From assembly GCA_025808875.1 (NCBI GenBank), contig CP075528.1, positions 1,426,001 through 1,490,000 on the forward strand: a DNA stretch of 64,000 nucleotides, read 5' to 3'. This document shows, piece by piece, positions 20,235 to 28,703 of the stretch (positions within the stretch are counted from its first letter, which is position 1; each line of letters begins with the position of its first letter). The notes under the pieces are model-generated. The model was not told the DNA's origin and searched no databases. It saw nothing but the letters and a program-made list of their open reading frames with translations. A program made the translations under genes and the position numbers. This DNA comes from Enhydrobacter sp. (GTDB taxonomy: Bacteria > Pseudomonadota > Alphaproteobacteria > Reyranellales > Reyranellaceae).

Positions 20235-21404
20235 TCACGGTGTCGAGGGAGGAGCGTCCTGCAGTCCGCGGATCGCAAGGTATGCAGCAGCGCTGGTGGC
20301 CAGGAGGATCACCGCCAGCGGCAGTGCCGATCCGGAGTGTAGCAGGTTGGCGATGGCCGAACCGACCGCGGCGGCACCGATCTGGACGAATCCCGACAGT
20401 GAGGAGGCGGCGCCGGCGGCGTCGCCGACATCGGTGAAGGCCAGCGCCGCGCCGACGGAAAGGGCCACCCCGAAGGCCAGCCCGAACAGGGCAAGGCCCG
20501 CGACGACGGTGTAGACGCGATCCTGTCCGATCTCGACGAGGCCGAACAGGAGCAGGCCGGCCGCAGCCGCGATGACGGCGGCCAGTTCAAGCAGTCGCGG
20601 CCGGCTGGCGAACGACTGCATGCGCGGGCCGGCCATGCCGCCGACGGCGAGGCAAAGGCTCATGACCGCGAACGCGATGCCGAACTGCGTGTGGCCGAGG
20701 CCGAAATGCTCGATCAGGATGAAGGGCGCCGTGGTGTAGATGGCGCCGAAGGCGAAGTAGAAGGCCGCGCCGAACAGAATGCCGCGCCGGAAGCGCGGGC
20801 GCGACCACAGGAAGCCCATCTGCCGCGACAACATCCGAGGCGTCAGCGCGACCGCCGTGCGCAGGGTCTCCGGCACCGCGATGTAGGCGCTCACTGCGCA
20901 CGCGAGGCTGAGCCCGGCGAGGATACCGAACAGCCAACGCCAACCGAAGGCGTCGGTCACCACGCCGCCGAGGATCGGCCCGACCACGGGCGACACGCTC
21001 ATGATGGTGGCCAGCAGGCCGAGCGCGGCGGCGAGTTCGCTGTCGCGGCGCGTGTCGCGGACGATGGCGCGCGCCAGCACCGGGCTGCCGGCGGCGCCCG
21101 AAGCCTCGAGCAGACGAAACGCCAGCAGCGCCGCGAATGTCGGTGCGAGCGCGCACGACAGGCTGCCCAGGGCGAGTACGCAAAGACCGCCGATCAGCAA
21201 CGGCCGCCGCCCGGTGCGGTCGGAGAGCGGACCGACGAACAGTCCGACGATCGCGAAACCCGCAAAGTATGCCGTCACGGCCAGGCCCGCGCTGCCTGCC
21301 GGCACGCCGAGATCGCGGGCCACGGCCGGCAGCGCCGGCAGCACCATGCTGTTGGCGAACTGCCCGACCGCGATCGCGGCCGACAGCAAGAGCAGCCGGT
21401 TCAC
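20235..21404 (-). CDS. MFS transporter, Bcr/CflA-type drug exporter
   Basis: A 389-aa major-facilitator permease with about 12 membrane segments. The family loop motif between TM2 and TM3 reads VGPLSDRTGRRPLLIGG, and the drug-proton antiporter motif in TM5 is seen as VSPVVGPILGGVVTDAFGWR. These resemble Bcr/CflA multidrug exporters; the substrate is unknown. I start at the GTG at 21404 because it overlaps the upstream stop (GTGA) and the protein then begins with TM1 (VNRLLLLSAAIAVGQF). Longer upstream translation is Arg/Pro-rich and reads within the neighbouring gene. It is the last gene of the unit headed by the dehydrogenase small subunit. Confidence 0.88.
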   Translation of the reverse strand: MNRLLLLSAAIAVGQFANSMVLPALPAVARDLGVPAGSAGLAVTAYFAGFAIVGLFVGPLSDRTGRRPLLIGGLCVLALGSLSCALAPTFAALLAFRLLEASGAAGSPVLARAIVRDTRRDSELAAALGLLATIMSVSPVVGPILGGVVTDAFGWRWLFGILAGLSLACAVSAYIAVPETLRTAVALTPRMLSRQMGFLWSRPRFRRGILFGAAFYFAFGAIYTTAPFILIEHFGLGHTQFGIAFAVMSLCLAVGGMAGPRMQSFASRPRLLELAAVIAAAAGLLLFGLVEIGQDRVYTVVAGLALFGLAFGVALSVGAALAFTDVGDAAGAASSLSGFVQIGAAAVGSAIANLLHSGSALPLAVILLATSAAAYLAIRGLQDAPPSTP

Positions 21405-22897
21405 CGGTACTCTGGGTCGCGGGCGCGGACCTGCTCGACCAGCCGGTTGCCTTGATCGCGCGCCATGGCCACCGAATCGTAGTCCATCGCCCAGCCGTTC
21501 AGCCAATGCATGAGCAGAACGTCACCCGCCGTGCCGCCCTCGGGAAGGATTCCCGTGACGAACCAGCCGAGCGACTCGAGTGCCGCCACCGCCTGCGGCA
21601 ACGCCGGGTCGGTCAGCGGCAGGAACAACTGGCCGACCTCGGCGCGACTTTGCCGGGCGCCGTGCATCATCGTCCTGATCCGCGAGCCGATGTCGCTGCC
21701 GATACGCAGGACGGTCGCGCGCACGGTGCCGAGCATCGGCCGGACCGAGACGCTGATCTCGCTCAGTTCCGGTAAGGGCGGCCCGGCTTCGCCGCGCTCG
21801 AACGAAAGTCCGCACTGCTCGTAGAGCCCGGCGACGAAGTCCTCGTGTCCGGCCGGCAGCACCAATCGGGGAGCCTCGCGCTCACGCAGCAGGCCGGAAA
21901 GAAAGAGGATGGTCCCGCGCCCCTGCTCCTTGGTCTCGAGCCCGGCGAAAGTCTCGGCCGGAACGGCACCCAGCATCAGCCCGCACTCGGCGATGCCAAG
22001 ACGCAGAGCCGCCTTCTGGGATGCGACATGGGTGGTGACGGCGCCGCCGAAGCGAACGTTCTTGCCCGACCCTTTCGCTTGCTGCGTGGCAAGCCCCATC
22101 AGTTTTTCGAGGAAACCCTGGCCTCTGAATGCAGGGTCGGTCGCCGCCATGCCGTACTCGAGCGCGTTCGGCCTGTCGGCGTAGTGGATCAGCGCCAGGT
22201 GGCCGACGAGTTGGCCGTTGGGCAACTCGGCGACGAAGCTGTCGAGTTCTCCCTTGTCGATCATGCGGGCGAGCGTTCCGCCGCTGTAGACCTGCTCGTT
22301 GAAGTAGGAGTAGCGATAGCAATCGTAGAACAGGCGGATGATCTCGATGGCATCGTCGCTCGTCGCCCGGCGGCAGACGATGTCGCCGGACGTCGCCGCG
22401 AGCGCAGCCGGCCTTGCTTGCGGGGGCCTTTCGAGGGTGGCGCCGATATGGTGCGGCGCCGCCTTGAACAGCGTGAGCTGCTTGCCGTCGCGGCCCAGCG
22501 ATTCCAGCGTCACGACGTCCATGAGCCGCTGCATCAGGTGCCAACCCAGCCCTTGGTGCGGTGCCGCGCCGGTTTCGCCGCCGAAGGCCACCGGAAGGAT
22601 GCGCTTGGGGTCGAACGGCCGACCACGGTCGCGGATGCGCACCGTCAGACCCTCGGTGCCCTGCAGGCAATCGATGTCGAAGCTCGCCTTTTCCCCTGGG
22701 TCGTAGGCGAAGCGAACGACGTTCGTTACCGCCTCCTCGGTGACGGTTTCCCAGTTGTCCAGCTCTGTGGCGCTGTAGCCGTAGGGTCTGGCTGCCTCGC
22801 GCACCGTGCTGCGCGCTATGCCGATGTGGGCGAGGTCGTTGGGCAGGGTGAGGCGAATGCGATCCCGCCGCCATTCGCCATCGGAAGTATTGGCCAT
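21401..22897 (-). CDS. Fusion of a serine-kinase-like HATPase domain and a GNAT acetyltransferase
   Basis: A 498-aa protein with two recognisable modules. Residues ~1-150 are a small GHKL ATPase of the anti-sigma-kinase type: N-box WETVTEEAVTNVVRFAY, G1 IRDRGRPFDP, G2 HQGLGWHLM. Residues ~175-310 are a GNAT domain with the acetyl-CoA loop DPAFRGQGFLEKLMGLA. The last ~190 residues look globular (LRIGSDIGSRIRTMMHGAR; ALESLGWFVTGILPEG) but match nothing I recognise. No anti-sigma-antagonist or sigma gene is next to it. It lies 11 bp downstream of the GMC oxidoreductase, and its stop overlaps the exporter's GTG. A signalling role is inference. Confidence 0.75.
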   Translation of the reverse strand: MANTSDGEWRRDRIRLTLPNDLAHIGIARSTVREAARPYGYSATELDNWETVTEEAVTNVVRFAYDPGEKASFDIDCLQGTEGLTVRIRDRGRPFDPKRILPVAFGGETGAAPHQGLGWHLMQRLMDVVTLESLGRDGKQLTLFKAAPHHIGATLERPPQARPAALAATSGDIVCRRATSDDAIEIIRLFYDCYRYSYFNEQVYSGGTLARMIDKGELDSFVAELPNGQLVGHLALIHYADRPNALEYGMAATDPAFRGQGFLEKLMGLATQQAKGSGKNVRFGGAVTTHVASQKAALRLGIAECGLMLGAVPAETFAGLETKEQGRGTILFLSGLLREREAPRLVLPAGHEDFVAGLYEQCGLSFERGEAGPPLPELSEISVSVRPMLGTVRATVLRIGSDIGSRIRTMMHGARQSRAEVGQLFLPLTDPALPQAVAALESLGWFVTGILPEGGTAGDVLLMHWLNGWAMDYDSVAMARDQGNRLVEQVRARDPEYR

Positions 22898-22908
22898 CGT
22901 CGGATCCG

Positions 22909-24513
22909 TCACGCCGCGAGGTGGCTGGCGAGGCGCAGCGAGAGGGCGGCGATCGTCAGCGTCGGCGGATTGGCGCCCGTCGTGGGGAACACCGCCGATC
23001 CGACCATGTAGAGATTCGGGTGGTCGTGCGCGCGCAGGTTCGCATCGACCACCGAGGTCCTGGGATCGGTGCCCATGCGCGCGGTGCCGGCGATATTGGA
23101 GGTCACCGTCACCGGCCCCAGCTCGACGACCTGCGTGCAGCCGAGCGCATCGACGATGGGCCGCAGCTTGGCCTGAGTGACCGCGAGCCCGCGCAGCGTG
23201 TAGTCGGCCACCTTGAAGGCGATGCGAGGTCGCGGCTGGCCGCCGCCGTCGAGGCGATCGAAATCCGGCCTGACCCGGTTGGCGGGATCGGGCAGCATCT
23301 CCGCCGAGCCGCCGATGAGGAACTCGCGTTCGGTCCGTTCGGCGATCGCACGATCGAGCGCCTTGCCGCGCATACCTTGTCCGGCCAGGGCGGCCGCCGT
23401 CTTGAGAGGACCGATCGCGCGGCTGAAGCCTTCGTTGGTGAGGCCGCAGCCGACCGCGGCATACTCGCCGCGCTTGTCGTGGTCGCGAAACTCCCGGAAG
23501 CCTGCCGTCTCGACCGGGCCGCGATAGGGATAGAGCGGCTTGGCGGCAATGCCGGCGAACCCCTTCTGATAGTGGCCCATCAGGTTGCGGCCGAGCTGGT
23601 CGGACGAGTTGGCGAGGCCGTCCGGCGCGCGCTCGTCGCGCGAGGCGAGCAGCAGCTTCGGGGTCTCGATGGCATGTGCCGCGACGATGAAGGTCCGGCC
23701 GGTGACCGTGCCCTCGCTGCCGTCGGGCCGGCGAAAGCGCAGGCTCGCGATCCGGCGGTCGTCGCCCGGGACGAGGCGGGTCACCACGGCGCTGTCGAGG
23801 ACGCGCGCGCCGGCGGTTTCCGCCTTGGCGACGTGGACCGCGCCGTCGTACTTGGCGCCCACCGGGCAGAGCGGGACGCAGCTGGCGCTGCCGCAGCAGG
23901 CGGGCCGGCCGTCGAAGTCGATCGAGTTGCGCGCCTGGGGATGGGTTCCGAGCGTCAGCCCGTGGGCCGGCGATACCGCGGCGACCTGGCGGTCGAGATA
24001 GGTGAAGGGGATTTCCGGGAGGGGGAAGTCCGTGGTGCGGGCGGGCCCGAGCGAGTTGGTCCGGCTGCCGGCAACGCCGAGCGCGGCCTCGGCGCGATCG
24101 TACCAGGGCGCCAGGTCGTCGTAGGTGAGCGGCCAATCGAGGGCGACGCCGAAGGCGGTTTTCATACGAAAGTCGTTGGGGTAGAGGCGTTGGGCGGTTC
24201 CGCCCCAGTGCCACGTCGTGCCGCCGACGGCGCGAAGGTAGGTGCCATGGAACGACACCGGGCCGTCCTGAATGTAGTAGTCGCCGATATGGGCTTCGTT
24301 GGGCGAGGGCGCCCACGGTGTCGCAGGGTAGGGCGAGTTCGAATGTTTGATGGGCGCCGCGAAGAAACGCATCAACGCATCGGACCGGTCGATCCGCGGT
24401 CCTGCCTCGACGATCAGTGTCGAGCGCCCGGACGATGCGAGGCGCCAGGCGAGCAGGGCGCCCGCGACGCCGCTGCCAACGATCACGAAGTCGGCGTCGA
24501 ACGTATCTGCCAT
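22909..24513 (-). CDS. GMC oxidoreductase, FAD-glucose-dehydrogenase-like catalytic subunit
   Basis: A 534-aa flavoprotein with an N-terminal FAD fold (VIVGSGVAGALLAWRLA), the GMC segment VGGTTWHWGGTAQRL and a C-terminal GMC domain (GTARMGTDPRTSVVDANL ... FPTTGANPPTLTIAAL). The cysteine cluster ACCGSASCVPLCPVGAKYD (Cys206, 207, 212, 216) matches the 3Fe-4S-ligating motif of bacterial FAD-dependent glucose dehydrogenase. The Tat-exported small subunit encoded 7 bp upstream fits that complex. No own signal peptide is seen, as expected for hitchhiker export. The usual multihaem cytochrome c subunit is absent. The sugar or alcohol substrate is unknown. GAGGGGGCG precedes the ATG. Confidence 0.88.
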   Translation of the reverse strand: MADTFDADFVIVGSGVAGALLAWRLASSGRSTLIVEAGPRIDRSDALMRFFAAPIKHSNSPYPATPWAPSPNEAHIGDYYIQDGPVSFHGTYLRAVGGTTWHWGGTAQRLYPNDFRMKTAFGVALDWPLTYDDLAPWYDRAEAALGVAGSRTNSLGPARTTDFPLPEIPFTYLDRQVAAVSPAHGLTLGTHPQARNSIDFDGRPACCGSASCVPLCPVGAKYDGAVHVAKAETAGARVLDSAVVTRLVPGDDRRIASLRFRRPDGSEGTVTGRTFIVAAHAIETPKLLLASRDERAPDGLANSSDQLGRNLMGHYQKGFAGIAAKPLYPYRGPVETAGFREFRDHDKRGEYAAVGCGLTNEGFSRAIGPLKTAAALAGQGMRGKALDRAIAERTEREFLIGGSAEMLPDPANRVRPDFDRLDGGGQPRPRIAFKVADYTLRGLAVTQAKLRPIVDALGCTQVVELGPVTVTSNIAGTARMGTDPRTSVVDANLRAHDHPNLYMVGSAVFPTTGANPPTLTIAALSLRLASHLAA

Positions 24514-24520
24514 CGCCCCC

Positions 24521-24958
24521 TCAATTCGTGGGCGGTTGCGCCCAATAGCCGAACGCGCCGCCGCAGGATCCGTTCGGCTTGGTGAACGGGACCGCGTTCC
24601 AGGCAAGCGCGTCGGTGTAGGTGACGACGGTGCCACCCACCATCCCGCTGTACCATGCGGCGACGACGAGATTGGCGGCTTCCTCGAGGCCCTCGCCCTT
24701 GATGCGTTCGAGAAGGGCTGGACCTCCGCCCATCGTCGCCAGGGCGACCAGACGCGCGATCTGGGCGCCGTGGCTGCCGGCGCGCAGCGCCTTCTCGTAG
24801 TCGCCGGCCTCATCGGGATCGAGGTCACCCGTGGCCAGCAGGGTCGACGACAGCGTCAGGAACGGTCGAGTCGGTGCCGGCCATGCCGTTCCAGGCAACG
24901 TCGCCACTGCCGCCGCACCCGCCAGAATATCGCGTCGATGAGGGAATGATCGGGTCAC
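24521..24958 (-). CDS. Tat-exported small subunit of a membrane-bound FAD sugar dehydrogenase
   Basis: A 145-aa protein with a Tat-like leader (PHRRDILAGAAAVATLPGTA, cleavage near AWPA). The rest resembles the gamma/small subunit of sorbitol or FAD-glucose dehydrogenases: LVVAAWYSGMVGG, then YTDALAWNAVPFTKPNG and a terminal FGYWAQPP. This subunit acts as chaperone and export carrier for the flavoprotein subunit encoded directly downstream. The start is GTG at 24958 with GAGG seven bases upstream. It is the first gene of a four-gene minus-strand unit. Confidence 0.85.
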   Translation of the reverse strand: MTRSFPHRRDILAGAAAVATLPGTAWPAPTRPFLTLSSTLLATGDLDPDEAGDYEKALRAGSHGAQIARLVALATMGGGPALLERIKGEGLEEAANLVVAAWYSGMVGGTVVTYTDALAWNAVPFTKPNGSCGGAFGYWAQPPTN

Positions 24959-24992
24959 GGAGGGCCTCGGCGCATGTCGTGGCGCACTCTAC

Positions 24993-25331
24993 TCACTTCC
25001 CGAGCAGAGGGCGATGGTCTTCGTGGAGACCCTGCCGCAGATCGTCCGGAACGTCGTGGATCACGACCCGGTAGCGGATGGGAAACAGACGCATGGGGCA
25101 GCGCAGCACTAGGTTGCCCCGGTTGTCGATGCGATACTCGATCGGCTCGTTTACGCTGAAGAGGCTGCCGCGACAGTGTGCTTCGAGATCCGCGTGGCCG
25201 TCCGGCAGCACGCCCACCGCCTGGGCGCCGACCTTGTGAAAGGCGAGATGGTCGCCGAGATGGAGCACGACCCAGGTCCCCGCGAGCAGCGCGACGATCA
25301 GGCCGAGCGTCTCGAGCACGAACTTCGTCAT
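24993..25331 (-). CDS. Small single-pass membrane protein of unknown function
   Basis: A 112-aa protein with one N-terminal hydrophobic segment (FVLETLGLIVALLAGTWVVL) and a ~85-residue soluble tail, probably periplasmic, with two cysteines (EAHCRGSLF; LVLRCPMRLFP). No family is recognised. The ATG at 25331 overlaps the stop of the alpha/beta-hydrolase gene (ATGA), so the two are coupled and may form a unit. Translation further upstream in the same frame is out of character and belongs to the hydrolase gene's other frame. Confidence 0.6.
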   Translation of the reverse strand: MTKFVLETLGLIVALLAGTWVVLHLGDHLAFHKVGAQAVGVLPDGHADLEAHCRGSLFSVNEPIEYRIDNRGNLVLRCPMRLFPIRYRVVIHDVPDDLRQGLHEDHRPLLGK

Positions 25332-26392
25332 TTGCCCGTCCGGTCCATCAGCACATTGAGCACGATGCCGATCGCCCGATCCTTGTCGAAATCCTCGAAG
25401 GTCGCGTGGGCGCTGTTCTCTAGGCAGTGGCTCGAATGCTTCACCTGGTTGGCGTCGAGGAAAGTCAAAAGACGGGGGACGTCCACCGTCTGGTCGTCCC
25501 GACCCCACACGACAGTGAGATCGTCGGCGGTGATCCGGCGGATGTCGACCATCGTCTGCGCTCTCAGGACCTCATAGGTGCTGCGGATCGGCACGGCGAT
25601 GTATTGAAACGTCGCGTCGGCGGCCCGCGCATCCTTCACATCGGAGAAGCTGACGCGGCCGCGGCGGATCGGCTTGGGCAGCAGCGGGATGAACCACTGG
25701 ACGATGGCCGAAACGACCGGCGTGCCGAGCAGCGCGGCAATCCCGGTATCGTTGGGATGCACGTACAATCCCGGCCCGGACAGCACCAGATGCCGCACCT
25801 TGCGGTGCTCGGCGACGAAGGTCGCGAGTATCGCGCCCATCGAGTGGCCGACGATCGAGACCTGCTCGGCGAACATCGCGATCTGGTCGTAGGCAGTCAG
25901 TGCGTCGCGCGCCCAGTCGCGGGCGCTGGTCGAATAGAGCAGGTCGATGCTGGACAGGCCGAATCCCGAAATCTGCGGCGCGAAGTAGGGAATGCCCTCG
26001 CGCCGTAGGGCTGCCAGCAGATGGTCGAACTCCTGCGGCGAGTGCGTGTAGCCGTGCAGCAACAGCACCGCGTGCGGCAGTCGGCCGCGCGGCGTGAAGA
26101 TTCGCGGATAGGACGCCTCGTACGTGGCGATATCGTCGATCGGATCGAAGCGTGAAAGATATCCACCAACGAGCCTGGTGCCGCGCCAGCGGATCACGGT
26201 CCGGATGAGCAGCGCGGTGGCGAAGAACAGGCAGATCAGCAGAATCGGCCGGATGACGTCCGGATCGTGCATCCACGACGTATCCATGGCGACGATGTAG
26301 AGGGCGATCAGCAGCATCACCGATGTGGGGATGGCGATCGCCCATCTGACGAGCACGCCGAAACTGCGCCTCGGTCGCCCCTTGGACTCCAT
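25328..26392 (-). CDS. Membrane-anchored alpha/beta-hydrolase
   Basis: A 354-aa protein with two N-terminal membrane segments (WAIAIPTSVMLLIALYIVA; ILLICLFFATALLI) and a serine-hydrolase domain. The oxyanion region is VLLLHGYTHSPQEF, the nucleophile elbow VSIVGHSMGAIL, the acid near VVWGRDDQTVD and the histidine near HCLENSAHATF. The substrate is likely a lipid or small ester, but this is inference. ATG 26392, preceded by GAAGA, is preferred to an in-frame GTG three codons upstream. It is coupled to the small membrane protein by an ATGA overlap. Confidence 0.82.
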   Translation of the reverse strand: MESKGRPRRSFGVLVRWAIAIPTSVMLLIALYIVAMDTSWMHDPDVIRPILLICLFFATALLIRTVIRWRGTRLVGGYLSRFDPIDDIATYEASYPRIFTPRGRLPHAVLLLHGYTHSPQEFDHLLAALRREGIPYFAPQISGFGLSSIDLLYSTSARDWARDALTAYDQIAMFAEQVSIVGHSMGAILATFVAEHRKVRHLVLSGPGLYVHPNDTGIAALLGTPVVSAIVQWFIPLLPKPIRRGRVSFSDVKDARAADATFQYIAVPIRSTYEVLRAQTMVDIRRITADDLTVVWGRDDQTVDVPRLLTFLDANQVKHSSHCLENSAHATFEDFDKDRAIGIVLNVLMDRTGK

Positions 26393-26485
26393 GTTCTTCA
26401 CGCGCCGTGCACGCCCCGCTCGATCCTCGCGGGCCAGTATCCGCGAGGCCGGCGCGATGTTCCAGACCCTGGCTGCGCGCGCGGC

Positions 26486-28561
26486 CTATGCCGCCGCGCG
26501 CTTCCTGGCTTCCTCGACGATGCGGTCGGCGGTGCGGCCGCTCAGCTCCTGGAGGTGATCGAACTCGGCGCGGAAGGTGCCGACGCCCTGGGTCACCGAC
26601 CTGATCTCCACGATCATGTCGGCGAGCTCCGACTCGGGCATCAGCGCCGACACCTCGTCCCAGCCGTTCCAGCCCGGCCGTGCGTCGTAGCCGAGGAGCT
26701 GGCCGCGGCGACCGGAGATCAGACGCTGGATGCGCGATGTGGAATCGGCCGGCGCCGCCACGGTGACCTTCAGGATGGGCTCCAGCAACACCGGCTTGCA
26801 CTTGGGCATCGCCTCACTCATGGCGATGCGCGCCGCCATCTTGAACGACATCTCGGAGCTGTCGACCGAATGATATTGCCCGTCGTACAGCGTCACTTCC
26901 AGGTCGACGACGGGCTGGCCGAGCGGACCTTCCTTGAGATAGTCGATCAACCCGAGTTCGACAGCCGGGATGAAGTTGCGCGGCACGACTCCGCCAACGA
27001 TCCGGTCGACGAACCGGAAGCCCGATCCACGCGGCAACGGCTTGAGCTCGACCTTGATGTCGGCGAACTGGCCGTGGCCGCCGGTCTGGCGCTTGTAGCG
27101 CGCATGCTGCTGCGTGCCGGCCTGGATCGTCTCGCGATAGGCGACCCGCGGCTGCTGCGTCTCGACGGCGACGTTGTAGCGTCCGGCAAGCTTGTCGATC
27201 GCGACCCGCAGGTGCATCTCGCCCTGTCCCTTGAGAAGCAGCTCGTGCGTCTCGGCGCGTGCCTCGAAGGACAACGACGGATCTTCCTCGACGATCTTGT
27301 GTAGCGCACCGGAGAGCTTGACCTCGTCGTTGCGGTTCTTGGCCGCGAGCGCCAGCGCGAAGACCGGGGAATCGACGGCCGGGAAATCGCCCACGGCGGC
27401 GATGCCCGCGCCGGCGATCGCCTGTCCCGACGACAGGGCGTCGAACTTGGCGAGGGCGACGATCTCCCCGGTCCTCGCCTCGGCCACCTTGTCGAGGCGC
27501 TGGCCGAACGGGCGGAACAGGCCACCGATCCTCTGACCGCCGATGGTCTGCCCTTCGGTGAGCGTGCCCGACCAGACACGGCAGATCGAAAGCTTGCCGG
27601 CGTGCGCTTGGTGCACGACCTTGAAGCACTCCGCCAAGGCCGCGCCGTCGGCGCCGAGCGAACGGCGCGCGGCGGTTTCGGCGGCGAACGGCGTGTCGTG
27701 TCGCAGTGCCTTGAGCAGGCGACGCACGCCGTTCTCGCGATCGCCGGCACCGAGCAGGACGGGGGCGATCTGGTCGGCGCCAAACTCGTCGTGCAGGTCG
27801 CGATAGATCAGCGACTTTTCGGGCGCGACGTCCTCGATGAGCTGCTCGAGCAGGGTGTCGTCGAACTCGGAGAGGGTCTCGAGCATCTCGCGGCGCGCCT
27901 CGGTCTCGCGCGGCAGGATCTCGGCCGGCATCTCGATCAGGTCGGAAGCGCCGCTGGCCTTGTAGCGGTAGGCGCGCTCGCTCACCAGATCGACATAGCC
28001 GATCGTCTCTTCGGCGCCGTCGGGCTGGGCACGGCGAATCGGCACCTGGCGCAGCACGAGCTTGCGCGTCGAGACCGTTTGCAGGGCGGCGAGCATGTCG
28101 CGCACGCGCGCTTCGGCCGAATCGATCTTGTTGATGAAGAAGATGTGGGGGATGTGGCGATCCTCGATGTACTTGAGCAGCGGCGCCAGCGTCGTCACCC
28201 GTTCCGGGGAGGGCTCGCAGACCACGACCGCGGCGTCGCACACGGCGAGAGCGGCGAAGGCGTCGTGCTGGAACTCGATCGATCCCGGAACGTCAAGGAA
28301 GGTCCACTGATCGCCCAGATAGTCGACCGACGCGATGTTGAGCTCGGTGCCCATGCCGCGCTTGCGCGCCTCCTGGGTGCCGTCGCCGATGGAGGTTCCC
28401 GCGCGGGTCGATCCGCGCCGGCCGATGGCCCCCGTGGCGTAGAGGATGCTCTCGAGCAGGCTGGTCTTGCCCGAGAGGTACGGCCCGCACAGCGCCACCA
28501 CGCGATGCGCGCCGCTGCCTGGTCTGCCCCCAGGGATGGTTCCGGCTTTAATGTCATTCAT
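26486..28561 (-). CDS. Elongation factor G-like GTPase (EF-G paralogue)
   Basis: A 691-aa translational-GTPase homologue with the EF-G domain order: G domain, domain II (LSICRVWSGTLTEGQTI), domain III, domain IV (GHGQFADIKVELKPLPRGSGF) and a C-terminal domain V (RLISGRRGQLLGYDARPG). The P-loop is GPYLSGKTSL and NKID is kept. The switch II motif is DVPGSIEF rather than DTPGH, so the catalytic histidine is replaced by serine, and switch I is degenerate. It is thus the non-canonical EF-G-like subgroup, not the main FusA. GGGAGG supports the ATG at 28561. Its role in translation is unknown. Confidence 0.87.
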   Translation of the reverse strand: MNDIKAGTIPGGRPGSGAHRVVALCGPYLSGKTSLLESILYATGAIGRRGSTRAGTSIGDGTQEARKRGMGTELNIASVDYLGDQWTFLDVPGSIEFQHDAFAALAVCDAAVVVCEPSPERVTTLAPLLKYIEDRHIPHIFFINKIDSAEARVRDMLAALQTVSTRKLVLRQVPIRRAQPDGAEETIGYVDLVSERAYRYKASGASDLIEMPAEILPRETEARREMLETLSEFDDTLLEQLIEDVAPEKSLIYRDLHDEFGADQIAPVLLGAGDRENGVRRLLKALRHDTPFAAETAARRSLGADGAALAECFKVVHQAHAGKLSICRVWSGTLTEGQTIGGQRIGGLFRPFGQRLDKVAEARTGEIVALAKFDALSSGQAIAGAGIAAVGDFPAVDSPVFALALAAKNRNDEVKLSGALHKIVEEDPSLSFEARAETHELLLKGQGEMHLRVAIDKLAGRYNVAVETQQPRVAYRETIQAGTQQHARYKRQTGGHGQFADIKVELKPLPRGSGFRFVDRIVGGVVPRNFIPAVELGLIDYLKEGPLGQPVVDLEVTLYDGQYHSVDSSEMSFKMAARIAMSEAMPKCKPVLLEPILKVTVAAPADSTSRIQRLISGRRGQLLGYDARPGWNGWDEVSALMPESELADMIVEIRSVTQGVGTFRAEFDHLQELSGRTADRIVEEARKRAAA

Positions 28562-28654
28562 GACAACGTCCTCCCTTCTGCGCGTTGGCCTGCGCGGAGA
28601 AGCTCCGGACGATGGTCGCACCCGAACTCAGCGGCCGGAGCGAAGCCTTGTCTG

Positions 28655-28669
28655 TGAAATCGTTTCACC
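28655..28669. promoter_or_regulatory. 15-bp palindrome upstream of the EF-G-like gene
   Basis: GTGAAATCGTTTCAC is a perfect inverted repeat of GTGAAA around TCG, about 94 bp upstream of the EF-G-like start in the 142-bp gap. It looks like a repressor operator, but the odd centre does not fit the LacI consensus exactly and no regulator gene is adjacent. Confidence 0.35.
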
Positions 28670-28703
28670 CCGGCCCGGGCGAGTCAATCGGCGGGGCCGC
28701 CTG

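Noticed and set aside
20235..21506. Longer N-terminus for the MFS transporter
   Set aside because: The extra residues are Arg/Pro-rich and read over the end of the upstream gene; the GTGA overlap gives a better start at TM1.
22898..24316. N-terminal extension of the ATPase-GNAT frame
   Set aside because: It lies in another frame of the GMC oxidoreductase and is Arg/Pro-rich; the real start is at 22897.
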